Below are positions 9,072 to 16,567 of a stretch of 64,000 bases of DNA, piece after piece (positions within the stretch are counted from its first letter, which is position 1; each line of letters begins with the position of its first letter). The position numbers and the translations under genes were made by a program. The stretch spans positions 186,001-250,000 of the forward strand of contig NZ_JAKENF010000004.1 in assembly GCF_021491355.1 (NCBI RefSeq), written 5' to 3'. The stretch is from Alitabrizicola rongguiensis (lineage in GTDB: Bacteria > Pseudomonadota > Alphaproteobacteria > Rhodobacterales > Rhodobacteraceae). A model generated the notes under the pieces. The model was not told the origin of the DNA and did no database searches. It saw only the letters and a list, made by a program, of their open reading frames with translations.

Positions 9072-10397
9072 ATGCCGCTTGACCGCAAAACCGCCCCGAA
9101 TGACCTGAATGCCTTCTGGATGCCCTTCACTGCAAACCGGCAGTTCAAGAAGTCACCACGCATGTTCGTGGCGGCAAAGGATATGCACTACACCACATCG
9201 GACGGCCGCCAGGTTCTGGACGGAACCGCAGGCCTGTGGTGCTGCAACGCCGGCCACTGCCGACCGAAAATCACCGAAGCCATCCAGAAGCAGGCCGCCG
9301 AGCTTGACTATGCGCCGGCCTTCCAGATGGGCCACCCGATCGCCTTCGAACTGGCGAACCGCGTCGTCGACATTGCACCCAAGGGGATCGAGCATGTGTT
9401 CTTCACCAACTCCGGCTCGGAGTCGGTAGAGACCGCACTCAAGATTGCCATCGCCTACCACCGTGCCCGCGGCGAGGGCTCGCGCACCCGCCTGATCGGA
9501 CGCGAGCGTGGCTATCACGGCGTGAATTTCGGCGGCATCTCGGTTGGCGGCATTGTCAACAACCGCCGGATGTTCGGCACGCTTCTTGGCGGTGTCGACC
9601 ATCTGCCGCACACTCACCTTCCGGCGCAGAACGCCTTCACCAAGGGCCAGCCGGAGCATGGTGCGACCCTTGCCGACGACCTGGAACGCATCGTCGCCCT
9701 GCATGGGGCCGAGACGATCGCGGCGGTGATCGTTGAGCCGATGGCGGGCTCGACCGGCGTGCTGTTGCCGCCGAAGGGGTACCTGGAAAAGCTGCGGGCG
9801 ATCACCAAGAAGCACGGCATCCTCCTGATCTTCGACGAGGTCATCACCGGCTTCGGTCGCCTCGGCTCGGCCTTTGCCGCCCAGCATTTCGACGTGCTTC
9901 CCGACATGATGACCACCGCCAAGGGGCTGACCAATGGGGTCATCCCGATGGGCGCCGTCCTGACCACCGCCGAGGTGCATGATGCCTTCATGACCGGCCC
10001 CGAGCACATGATCGAGCTGTTCCACGGCTATACCTATTCGGGCAACCCGATCGCCTCCGCCGCCGGCATCGCCACGCTTGACACCTACAAGGAAGAGGGC
10101 CTGTTCGAGCGTGCGGCCGAACTTTCGGGCTACTGGCAGGACGCGATCCACAGCCTGAAGGGCCTGCCGCACGTCATAGACATCCGGAACATGGGCCTGA
10201 TCGGCGCGGTCGAGCTGGAACCGATCCCGGGAGAGCCCACCAAGCGCGCCTTCGAAGCCTTCCTGCGCGCCTATGACAAGGGTATCCTGATCCGCACCAC
10301 CGGCGACATCATCGCCATGTCACCCCCGCTGATCATCTCCAAGACCGAGATCGACACGCTCATCGGCACGCTCGGCGATGTGCTGAAGTCGCTCTGA
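9072..10397 (+). CDS. class III omega-transaminase (beta-alanine:pyruvate type)
   Basis: 441 residues, full length for omega-amino acid:pyruvate aminotransferases. Landmarks are FWMPFTANRQFK, GLWCCNAGHCRPKI, TNSGSESVETALKIA (cofactor phosphate contact), FDEVITGFGRLG, and the PLP lysine in MTTAKGLTNGVIPMGAV (about residue 286). It likely moves amino groups from beta-alanine, other omega-amino acids or amines to pyruvate. The N-terminal pattern fits the beta-alanine branch; exact substrate is inferred. A GGACAAAGG ribosome-binding stretch precedes the ATG. It is a single-gene unit converging on nrdJ. Confidence 0.9.
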   Translation: MPLDRKTAPNDLNAFWMPFTANRQFKKSPRMFVAAKDMHYTTSDGRQVLDGTAGLWCCNAGHCRPKITEAIQKQAAELDYAPAFQMGHPIAFELANRVVDIAPKGIEHVFFTNSGSESVETALKIAIAYHRARGEGSRTRLIGRERGYHGVNFGGISVGGIVNNRRMFGTLLGGVDHLPHTHLPAQNAFTKGQPEHGATLADDLERIVALHGAETIAAVIVEPMAGSTGVLLPPKGYLEKLRAITKKHGILLIFDEVITGFGRLGSAFAAQHFDVLPDMMTTAKGLTNGVIPMGAVLTTAEVHDAFMTGPEHMIELFHGYTYSGNPIASAAGIATLDTYKEEGLFERAAELSGYWQDAIHSLKGLPHVIDIRNMGLIGAVELEPIPGEPTKRAFEAFLRAYDKGILIRTTGDIIAMSPPLIISKTEIDTLIGTLGDVLKSL

Positions 10398-10411
10398 GCT
10401 TAAGTCCTGAC

Positions 10412-10435
10412 CCGCGCCGGTGAAGACCGGCGCGG
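10412..10435. terminator. hairpin between convergent transaminase and nrdJ
   Basis: CCGCGCCGG and CCGGCGCGG enclose a 6-base loop in the 75-bp gap between two convergent genes. There is no T-run in either direction, so the terminator call rests on position. Confidence 0.4.
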
Positions 10436-10472
10436 CGCAGCCAGAGCGCGGATCAGGCCTGCCGCAGTCGTG

Positions 10473-12749
10473 TCAGCCGCACTTCGAAAAGCCGCAGCTT
10501 GCGCAGGTCATGCAACCCTCGACCATGCGCAAATCGTAGCTGCCGCAGCTGGAACAGGCCCGCGCCTTGGTGCCGATCACGGCGACCTCGGCCTTGGGAT
10601 CCGTCTTCAGCCCCATCCCCTCGCCCTCGATGAAACCGATCGAGATCAGGTGTTCCTCGATGACGCCGCCGATCGCTGCAAGGATCGACGGGATGTACTT
10701 GCCCTTCATCCACGCCCCGCCGCGCGGATCGAACACGGCCTTCAGTTCCTCCACGACGAAGGAAATGTCACCCCCCCTCCGGAACACCGCGCTGACCATC
10801 CGGGTCAGCGCCACGGTCCAGGCGAAATGCTCCATGTTCTTGGAGTTGATGAACACCTCGAAAGGCCGGCGGTGCCCGGCAATGATGATATCGTTGATGG
10901 TGATGTAAAGCGCGTGCTCGCTGCCTGGCCATTTCACCTTGTAGGTCTGCCCTTCCAGCGCCGCCGGACGGTCCAGCGGTTCGGAAAGGTAGACCACCTC
11001 GGCCCCGTTCCCCGTCGCCTGCTGCGGCGCCTCGGAGGGCGTCGCCTCGGCCTGCTCAGACACGGTCAGCACCGACCCAGTTACCGCATTGGGGCGGTAG
11101 GTCGTGCAGCCCTTGCAGCCCTGGTCCCAGGCCGCCATGTAGACGTCCTTGAAGTCCTCGAAGCTGATGTCTTCGGGGCAGTTGATGGTCTTCGAGATCG
11201 AGCTGTCGATCCATTTCTGTGCCGCCGCCTGCATCCGCACATGGTCGAGCGGCGGCAGGGTCTGGGCGTTGACGAAGTAGTCGGGCAGGTCCGCATCGCC
11301 GTTCTTCTCGCTCCACAGGCGCACGGCGTAATCCACCACCTCTTCCTCGGTGCGCGAGCCGTCCTTTTGCAGGACCTTCCGGGTATAGGCGTAGGCAAAA
11401 ACCGGTTCGATCCCCGACGAGACGTTGCCGGCATAAAGGCTGATCGTGCCGGTCGGCGCGATCGAGGTCAGCAGGGCATTGCGGATGCCATGCTGGCGGA
11501 TTGCCGCCTTCACATCGTCGTCCATGTGCCGGAGCGAGCCGGAGGCGAGGTATTTCTCGGCATCGAACAGCGGGAAGGCGCCCTTTTCCTTCGCCAGATC
11601 GACCGAGGCGAGATAGGCCGCACGCGCGATGGCGTGCATCCATTCCTCGGTCTTGGCCGCGGCCTCTTCCGAGCCGTAGCGCAGCCCCAGCATGAGAAGC
11701 GCATCGGCCAGACCGGTCACGCCCAGCCCGATCCGCCGCTTCGCCTGCGCCTCCTGCGCCTGTTCGGGCAGGGGGAAACGGCTTGCGTCGACGACGTTGT
11801 CCATCATTCGGACGGCCATGCGCACGAGGTCGTCCAGCGCCTTCAGGTCGATCTTCGCGCCCTTTTCAAAGGGTTTCGCGACCAGCGTCGGCAGGTTGAT
11901 CGACCCCAGAAGGCAGGCGCCATAGGGTGGCAGGGGCTGCTCGCCGCAGGGGTTCGTCGCGGCGATCGTCTCGCAATAGGCGAGGTTGTTCATCGCGTTG
12001 ATGCGGTCGATGAAGATCACGCCTGGCTCGGCCACGTCGAATGTCGAGCGCATGATCCGGTTCCACAGGTCCTGCGCCTGCAACGTCTTGTAGACCTTGC
12101 CGTCGAAGATCAGCTCCCACGGGCCATCGGCCTTGACCGCCGCCATGAATGCATCAGTCACCAGCACCGAGAGGTTGAACATCCGCAGCCGTGCCGGGTC
12201 CTTCTTGGCCTCGATGAAGGCCTCGATATCCGGATGGTCGCAGCGCATCGTCGCCATCATCGCGCCGCGCCTGCTGCCCGCCGACATGATCGTGCGGCAC
12301 ATGGCGTCCCAGACATCCATGAAGGACAAGGGACCTGAGGCATCGGCGGCCACGCTCTTCACCTCCGCCCCGCGCGGGCGGATGGTCGAGAAGTCGTAGC
12401 CGATCCCGCCGCCCTGCTGCATGGTCAGCGCCGCTTCCTTCAGCCCCTGGAAGATGCCTTCCATCGTGTCGGGAATCGTGCCCATGACGAAGCAGTTGAA
12501 CAGCGTCACGCTGCGGCCGGTTCCGGCGCCAGCGGTGATCCGACCCGCGGGCAGGTATTTGAAATCCTCCAGCGCGGCATAGAACCGGTCCTCCCACAGG
12601 GCCGGATCCTTTTCCTCCTGAGCCAGAGCGCGGGCGATCCGTCGCCAGGTATCCTCGACCGTGCCGTCGATCGGCGTGCCGTCCGCCTCTTTCAGGCGGT
12701 ACTTCATGTCCCAGATCTGCTCGGCAATGGGGGCGGAAAAACGAGACAT
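10473..12749 (-). CDS. nrdJ: adenosylcobalamin-dependent (class II) ribonucleotide reductase
   Basis: 758 residues. The start at 12749 (MSRFSAPIAEQIWDMKYR) is the family N-terminus; an ATG at 12848 would add 33 unrelated residues. The active-site segment NPCGEQPLPPYGACLLGSINLP lies at about residue 265. The C-terminus carries the CSSC...CMTCASC cysteine cluster expected for re-reduction or metal binding. The enzyme makes deoxyribonucleotides using B12, independent of oxygen. No cobalamin riboswitch is evident upstream; a small palindrome is. It is probably monocistronic. Confidence 0.96.
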   Translation of the reverse strand: MSRFSAPIAEQIWDMKYRLKEADGTPIDGTVEDTWRRIARALAQEEKDPALWEDRFYAALEDFKYLPAGRITAGAGTGRSVTLFNCFVMGTIPDTMEGIFQGLKEAALTMQQGGGIGYDFSTIRPRGAEVKSVAADASGPLSFMDVWDAMCRTIMSAGSRRGAMMATMRCDHPDIEAFIEAKKDPARLRMFNLSVLVTDAFMAAVKADGPWELIFDGKVYKTLQAQDLWNRIMRSTFDVAEPGVIFIDRINAMNNLAYCETIAATNPCGEQPLPPYGACLLGSINLPTLVAKPFEKGAKIDLKALDDLVRMAVRMMDNVVDASRFPLPEQAQEAQAKRRIGLGVTGLADALLMLGLRYGSEEAAAKTEEWMHAIARAAYLASVDLAKEKGAFPLFDAEKYLASGSLRHMDDDVKAAIRQHGIRNALLTSIAPTGTISLYAGNVSSGIEPVFAYAYTRKVLQKDGSRTEEEVVDYAVRLWSEKNGDADLPDYFVNAQTLPPLDHVRMQAAAQKWIDSSISKTINCPEDISFEDFKDVYMAAWDQGCKGCTTYRPNAVTGSVLTVSEQAEATPSEAPQQATGNGAEVVYLSEPLDRPAALEGQTYKVKWPGSEHALYITINDIIIAGHRRPFEVFINSKNMEHFAWTVALTRMVSAVFRRGGDISFVVEELKAVFDPRGGAWMKGKYIPSILAAIGGVIEEHLISIGFIEGEGMGLKTDPKAEVAVIGTKARACSSCGSYDLRMVEGCMTCASCGFSKCG

Positions 12750-12788
12750 CGAGCATCCTGCTTTTTGGAGAGGGTGCGGCGACACAAC

Positions 12789-12799
12789 TACTATTAGTA
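12789..12799. promoter_or_regulatory. 11-bp palindrome upstream of nrdJ
   Basis: TACTATTAGTA is a perfect palindrome 40 bp upstream of the nrdJ start, in an AT-rich patch. The position suits an operator (for example for an NrdR-like repressor), but the sequence does not clearly match the NrdR box I know, so the regulator is left open. Confidence 0.25.
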
Positions 12800-12914
12800 C
12801 CGCCCGCGCGCGAACCCGCAGGATAGTCCTACTGCCTGGATTGGTCAACGAGTCGGGGCTGCCTTGAAGCGACCGAGCAAAAGGTTAAGATTCCTGTCAA
12901 AGGGAAAGAGTCCG

Positions 12915-13346
12915 ATGGCCGACCATATCAACCTCGTCAAGCTCTGCGTCGGCTGCGACAGCGTTGAGGAGCTGATCGCCTGGCGCGACGAGAACCGCCG
13001 CAGGCTGGGTGAGAATGTGGATATCCACGTCACCCGCATGTGGCCCAAGCGCGCGGACGAGGTTGTGAACGGCGGATCGCTCTATTGGGTGTTCAAGGGG
13101 GTGATCCTGGCCCGCCAGCGCATCATCGGGCTGGAAGAGCGGGTCGGAACTGACGGCATCTCCCGCTGCGCCATCCGCATGGACCCGACCCTCGTGCGCA
13201 CCGAGGCAGCATCGCGCCGCCCCTTCCAGGGCTGGCGCTACCTGCCAGTCGCGGAAAGCCCGCGCGACCTGCCGCAGGCCCGCCCGCGCGAGGATGCGCT
13301 GCCGCATGACCTTGCTCGGGCGCTGGCCGATATCGGGCTTCGCTGA
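12915..13346 (+). CDS. DUF1489 family protein
   Basis: 143 residues beginning MADHINLVKLCVGCDSVEEL. DUF1489 is a conserved alphaproteobacterial family of unknown function; the stretches THVTRMWPKR-like (here HVTRMWPKRADEV), GGSLYWVFKGVI and FQGWRYL are characteristic. An ATG at 12864 would add 17 basic residues; the start at 12915 follows AAAGGGAAAGAG and matches the family. It is divergent from nrdJ and converges on the AHL synthase gene across a hairpin. Confidence 0.85.
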   Translation: MADHINLVKLCVGCDSVEELIAWRDENRRRLGENVDIHVTRMWPKRADEVVNGGSLYWVFKGVILARQRIIGLEERVGTDGISRCAIRMDPTLVRTEAASRRPFQGWRYLPVAESPRDLPQARPREDALPHDLARALADIGLR

Positions 13347-13369
13347 CCCCCGCCCGGGCCAGGCGGGGG
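13347..13369. terminator. hairpin between convergent DUF1489 gene and luxI
   Basis: CCCCCGCC at 13347-13354 pairs perfectly with GGCGGGGG at 13362-13369. It starts immediately after the DUF1489 stop codon, and luxI ends 14 bp beyond it, so it could serve both transcripts. No T-run. Confidence 0.5.
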
Positions 13370-13382
13370 CAAGCGGTGGCCG

Positions 13383-14024
13383 TCACTCCGCCGCGATGAG
13401 CATATCCTGTTCGGCGAAGACATCGTGATGGATGCCGGCATAGTCGCGGATCTTCGCGATCCGCTCTTCCGAGCAATCCATCAGCGCGGCCATCGCCACC
13501 ACCTTGCCCATCTGCTTCGGCGTGCCGACATAGCCGTGCGGCGCGTTGCCGCCGCGCTGCAGGACACGGTTCATCACCGGGTCGATCACGGCAATCGCAT
13601 CCGTGACGCCAGCCGCCATCGCGAATTCGAACGCGCCGATCATGACCTCGCTGGTGACATAGCCGATGGTGTTGCGCCCGCGGCCGGTCTTCAGGCGATT
13701 GGTGTCAACGCAGAAGCGCGTCGCCTCCCACAGGCTGGACGACCGCAGCGGCGGCTCGCCATCCATGATCGAGGAAAAGACATCGGCCAGCATGTGCGGA
13801 CCGGTCGTCTGAAGAAGGCGCATGCAGCCCACGACATGGCCTTCGTCATCGACGCTGATGACATGGGCAGGGTCCATGGCATCGAACTCGTCGATCTCCA
13901 TCCCGTCCGTAACCTTGACCTCCCAGCCGAGGCGGTCATGGAACACACGCGCCCGCAGGCGGTACATATCCTCGAGCAGCGACCGGTAGGATCCACTGTT
14001 CAGGGAATCGACAACATAGATCAT
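13383..14024 (-). CDS. acyl-homoserine-lactone synthase (LuxI family)
   Basis: 213 residues. All the invariant LuxI positions are present: R24, F28, W34, D45, D48, R69, E100 and R103. The enzyme makes an AHL signal from S-adenosylmethionine and an acyl-carrier-protein-bound chain; chain length cannot be read from sequence. It is the last of three leftward genes, after two luxR-type genes, but a 121-bp gap with a hairpin and a dyad suggests its own promoter. The ribosome-binding site is weak (GGGGG before CTAAAA-ATG). It shows no obvious truncation. Confidence 0.95.
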   Translation of the reverse strand: MIYVVDSLNSGSYRSLLEDMYRLRARVFHDRLGWEVKVTDGMEIDEFDAMDPAHVISVDDEGHVVGCMRLLQTTGPHMLADVFSSIMDGEPPLRSSSLWEATRFCVDTNRLKTGRGRNTIGYVTSEVMIGAFEFAMAAGVTDAIAVIDPVMNRVLQRGGNAPHGYVGTPKQMGKVVAMAALMDCSEERIAKIRDYAGIHHDVFAEQDMLIAAE

Positions 14025-14031
14025 TTTTAGC

Positions 14032-14077
14032 CCCCAATTTGTTCACCGACGAAACAATCGTGGGGCAACCCTAGGGT
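14032..14077 (-). promoter_or_regulatory. dyad element plus palindrome upstream of luxI
   Basis: On the plus strand CCCCAATTTGTTCAC and GAAACAATCGTGGGGC form an imperfect inverted repeat (14032-14066), followed at 14068-14077 by the palindrome ACCCTAGGGT. It ends 8 bp before the luxI start. A related element lies upstream of hspQ at 55037-55102. A regulator-binding role is inferred; the canonical CTG-N10-CAG lux box is not seen. Confidence 0.45.
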
Positions 14078-14091
14078 GAGCGCCATAAGGG

Positions 14092-14115
14092 AAAACCCGT
14101 AAATCCAAGGGTTTT
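14092..14115 (-). terminator. hairpin between the luxR gene and luxI
   Basis: AAAACCC at 14092-14098 pairs with GGGTTTT at 14109-14115, about 31 bp past the luxR stop. It is AT-flanked on both sides and could terminate the luxR transcript before luxI. Confidence 0.4.
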
Positions 14116-14145
14116 TTCGTTAACTTTTCGGAGGATAGGCTCGCT

Positions 14146-14850
14146 TCAAAGCGGATAGATCAGGCCCAGGCCGATCGCCCGCCCCACTGCCTGAACGGTT
14201 GTAAGTGCGCCCAGCTTCTCGCGCGCAGAGCGCAGATGCACCTCGACCGTCCGAGGTGAAATGCTCAGGATGTCGCCAACGTCCTGCTGGGATTTTCCGG
14301 CGGCGATCCACTGCAGAACTTCACGCTCGCGCGAAGACAGGATGGGGCGCAAGAGCGGGCCGGGAACCTCACCCCCGATTCGCAGGACCGCGTCATGCAA
14401 GTGAACCGCCGCCTTCTGCAGATCGACCATGATCTGCCGGCTCAGCTTGCGCCACTCGGCCGGCGGCATTCGCGCCGTTACGCTCAGCAAACCCCGCTCG
14501 CCAAAGGCGCCCCGTATCGGAACGGTCACGCCTTGATTCGAGATGCCAAAGTCATGCGCCGACCGGAACACCGCATGAAAATTGGAGTTCCGCTCGAACC
14601 GGCTCCAGTCGACGGGGGCAAGGCTCAGGATCGACCGATGAATGGTCGGATCGACATGGTGCATCCGGTGGCTGGTGTAATGCTCTTTCCACTCAGCTCG
14701 GTAGGTCGCGTAGCCCCGTACCGTCCCGGTTGCAGGATCCATCGAGGCATAAGAGCCGTATTCGACACCGAGACGACGGCAAAGCTGGTCGATGAAACCC
14801 TCGAAGTTCTCGGTCGTGCCAGGAAGTTTGCTGAGGTCGATCAGGTCCAT
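14146..14850 (-). CDS. LuxR-family AHL-responsive regulator
   Basis: 234 residues. The N-terminal autoinducer-binding domain keeps the key ligand residues (W54, Y58, D67, P68, W82, and a Gly near 107). The C-terminal GerE-type helix-turn-helix runs from about 170 (SSREREVLQWIAAGKSQQDV ... SPRTVEVHLRSAREKLGA). It is the likely cognate receptor of the adjacent AHL synthase. Its stop is 121 bp from luxI and its start 3 bp from the stop of the upstream luxR-like gene, so the two regulators are co-transcribed. Confidence 0.93.
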   Translation of the reverse strand: MDLIDLSKLPGTTENFEGFIDQLCRRLGVEYGSYASMDPATGTVRGYATYRAEWKEHYTSHRMHHVDPTIHRSILSLAPVDWSRFERNSNFHAVFRSAHDFGISNQGVTVPIRGAFGERGLLSVTARMPPAEWRKLSRQIMVDLQKAAVHLHDAVLRIGGEVPGPLLRPILSSREREVLQWIAAGKSQQDVGDILSISPRTVEVHLRSAREKLGALTTVQAVGRAIGLGLIYPL

Positions 14851-14853
14851 CGC

Positions 14854-15468
14854 CTATTTCAGCAGCCCCTTCTGGGCAGCCAGCGAGGCCGCCTGCACCG
14901 GAGTACGCGCATCCATGCGTGCCATGGCGCTTTTCAGCCGCGCCTTCACGGCGCTTTCCGAAATCCCCAGGGCATAGGCGATCTCCTTCAGCCGCATGCC
15001 CCGAGACAAGAGCTTCAGCGCGTCGGTCTGCGCCTTCGTCAACGGCTGGTCGCTGTCCGGCTCCTGGAAGTGCGCCGCCCGCAACGTCATCTCGAGTTCG
15101 CTCAACTCGCCCGAGGTCAGTTCTCGGTCTGACCGGGCGAAATAGCCGAAGGTACGGCGCGGTCGCTCTTCGTCGGCGGTCACGCAGACCACGGCACCAT
15201 AGCGCATCCCGAACGCCGCATAGGCAGACAAGACGCCCAGCGGGTCTGGGATCGACAGCTCGCTCCACCTGCAGGCACCGTTGCGCGAGTAGATCCAGCG
15301 CATCAGCGGATCATGCAAGGCAAGGCCGTTGACCGTGTAGTGGTCGATCCATTCCTCGGAAAAGGTCGTCAGTTCTTCCTCGGGCGAGAAAAAACCCAGA
15401 CGCAATGCCGCGTAATGGCCTGCAGGGGCGATCCTACCGAAGGTATCCTTGCAATCACCGAGTCTCAT
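14854..15468 (-). CDS. LuxR-family regulator, second copy
   Basis: 204 residues, slightly short. The autoinducer domain keeps W40, Y44, D53, P54 and W68. The HTH (LTKAQTDALKLLSRGMRLKE to VQAASLAAQKGLLK) occupies residues 142-204. Its sensor domain resembles the HTH-less protein encoded divergently at 15579 more than the cognate LuxR downstream (WIDHYTVNGL...DPLMRW versus WVEFYAQNGL...DPTVRW). Whether it binds an AHL is not known. It precedes the cognate luxR by 3 bp. Confidence 0.9.
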   Translation of the reverse strand: MRLGDCKDTFGRIAPAGHYAALRLGFFSPEEELTTFSEEWIDHYTVNGLALHDPLMRWIYSRNGACRWSELSIPDPLGVLSAYAAFGMRYGAVVCVTADEERPRRTFGYFARSDRELTSGELSELEMTLRAAHFQEPDSDQPLTKAQTDALKLLSRGMRLKEIAYALGISESAVKARLKSAMARMDARTPVQAASLAAQKGLLK

Positions 15469-15495
15469 AATGGACAGGTGTTCCAGTCTGAAGTA

Positions 15496-15509
15496 TCACC
15501 GTCCGGTGA
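15496..15509. promoter_or_regulatory. inverted repeat between divergent luxR genes
   Basis: TCACCG and CGGTGA flank a 2-bp centre. The 110-bp divergent region between the two related LuxR-type genes contains this as its clearest dyad, 27 bp from one start. It is a candidate operator for a LuxR-type dimer. Confidence 0.4.
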
Positions 15510-15578
15510 GGGGTGGTCTGTTCCGTGCCGTTGCGTCTGATCCATGCGCAGTCTCAAGCCCTGTGGTTCACTTCTTAC

Positions 15579-16070
15579 ATGATCAAATCGGAAAAGATAA
15601 ATCACCAACTGCAACGTCTGGTTGAAACGTGCGACTGGCGCTTTGCCGTCGGCCTTCGCGTAAGATTCAATCACCCCACTTTGCTCTATCAGACCTATCC
15701 CGCTGCATGGGTCGAATTCTATGCGCAGAACGGCCTGCTGTTCTTCGATCCGACGGTCCGGTGGGCGATGACGCATACGGGCACGATCACCTGGGCAGAG
15801 CTCGAGCCCGGTGATACTGCGGGCGTCTTCCGCCAGGCGCGGGAGTATGGCTTGGCACACGGCATCGCCGTTTCGGTGGGCGATGGACCGATGCGGTCGA
15901 TGGGCTTCTTCACCCATGCCAATCGACCTATCACCAAGGAAGAGACTGCCGTCGCGCTTGATGTCGTGAAGACCCTTCATGACCTGACCGACGGCGTACC
16001 GGATCTCCCGGCGGAGCGGATCGCCGCGCTTCAGGCGCTTGGCGACGGTCTGAGCCAAGATAGCGCCTGA
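15579..16070 (+). CDS. LuxR-like autoinducer-binding protein lacking the HTH domain
   Basis: 163 residues from ATG 15579 (MIKSEKINHQLQRLVETCDW); an upstream in-frame start at 15513 would add 22 residues and lacks a good ribosome site. The autoinducer domain is intact (W44, Y48, D57, P58, W72). The protein stops at QALGDGLSQDSA, where LuxR proteins continue through the first HTH helix (compare E-V-L-x-x-x-A-x-G-L-S-x-x-E-I-A). Neither the same frame nor a shifted frame restores an HTH downstream. It could heterodimerise with the divergent paralogue and block it, as HTH-less TraR-like antiactivators do; that is inference. Confidence 0.8.
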   Translation: MIKSEKINHQLQRLVETCDWRFAVGLRVRFNHPTLLYQTYPAAWVEFYAQNGLLFFDPTVRWAMTHTGTITWAELEPGDTAGVFRQAREYGLAHGIAVSVGDGPMRSMGFFTHANRPITKEETAVALDVVKTLHDLTDGVPDLPAERIAALQALGDGLSQDSA

Positions 16071-16248
16071 CGCCATTCGGGCGCTCGAACCCTGATCGAC
16101 ACACAGCCGACTTTTATCCCGGCGCGCCAAGGCCGGGTTGAAGGACGGACCGTCTTTATTGTGCAGGGCCTCTCCCATGTCACAAAAACACAGCATTCCG
16201 ACCGACAAAAAACAATCCCCGGCGCTGCATTTGACGTGACGGAATGCG

Positions 16249-16449
16249 CTACCAGTGCGGCGGCCGCTCGTCCGCCAGCGGAAGCGTCCCACCGGTTGCC
16301 TCGCGTTCGGCTTCGCGCTCCATCAGCATCTGCACCCGGCGATTGAGCCGGTCGATCTCGACCGCTTGCCTTGCGACCACCTCGGACAGGTCGTCGACCG
16401 AGCGGATCAGATGGGCGATGCGTTCCTCGAACTGGGTAATGTCGGTCAT
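16249..16449 (-). CDS. slyX: SlyX family protein
   Basis: 66 residues beginning MTDITQFEERIAHLIRSVDD, a short coiled-coil protein with the SlyX pattern (EERIAHL...LSEVVARQ..EIDRLNRRVQ) and a polar C-terminus ending ERPPHW. The function is not established. The start at 16449 has an AGGAGATC ribosome site; an ATG at 16494 would add 15 unrelated residues. It is divergent from hisS. Confidence 0.85.
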   Translation of the reverse strand: MTDITQFEERIAHLIRSVDDLSEVVARQAVEIDRLNRRVQMLMEREAEREATGGTLPLADERPPHW

Positions 16450-16567
16450 GGCGATCTCCTGACTCACCCTCGCACAGGCCCGGACTGCCTTCAACGGCAG
16501 GCGCTTAGCTTGCTCCGCCGCGCCCTATCGGCTAAGGCAGCGCCGGACCAAGCCAGAGGAAAAGATC

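Noticed and set aside
10470-12338. A 622-residue open frame opposite nrdJ
   Set aside because: Antisense shadow of the ribonucleotide reductase; no recognisable domain and no ribosome site.
12750-12914. Cobalamin riboswitch before nrdJ
   Set aside because: Considered because the enzyme uses B12, but no B12-box-like element or suitable structure is visible in the 165-bp gap.
14025-14145. Classical lux box (CTG-N10-CAG) upstream of luxI
   Set aside because: No such 20-bp dyad is visible; only the CCCCAATTTG/GTGGGGC element and ACCCTAGGGT palindrome are present.
16060-16140. Frameshift restoring an HTH in the third LuxR protein
   Set aside because: Reading the other forward frames past the stop gives only about ten residues before another stop and no HTH pattern.
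15465-16292. A 275-residue leftward frame across the HTH-less luxR gene
   Set aside because: It would cover a gene with conserved LuxR residues, has no recognisable domain and no ribosome site.
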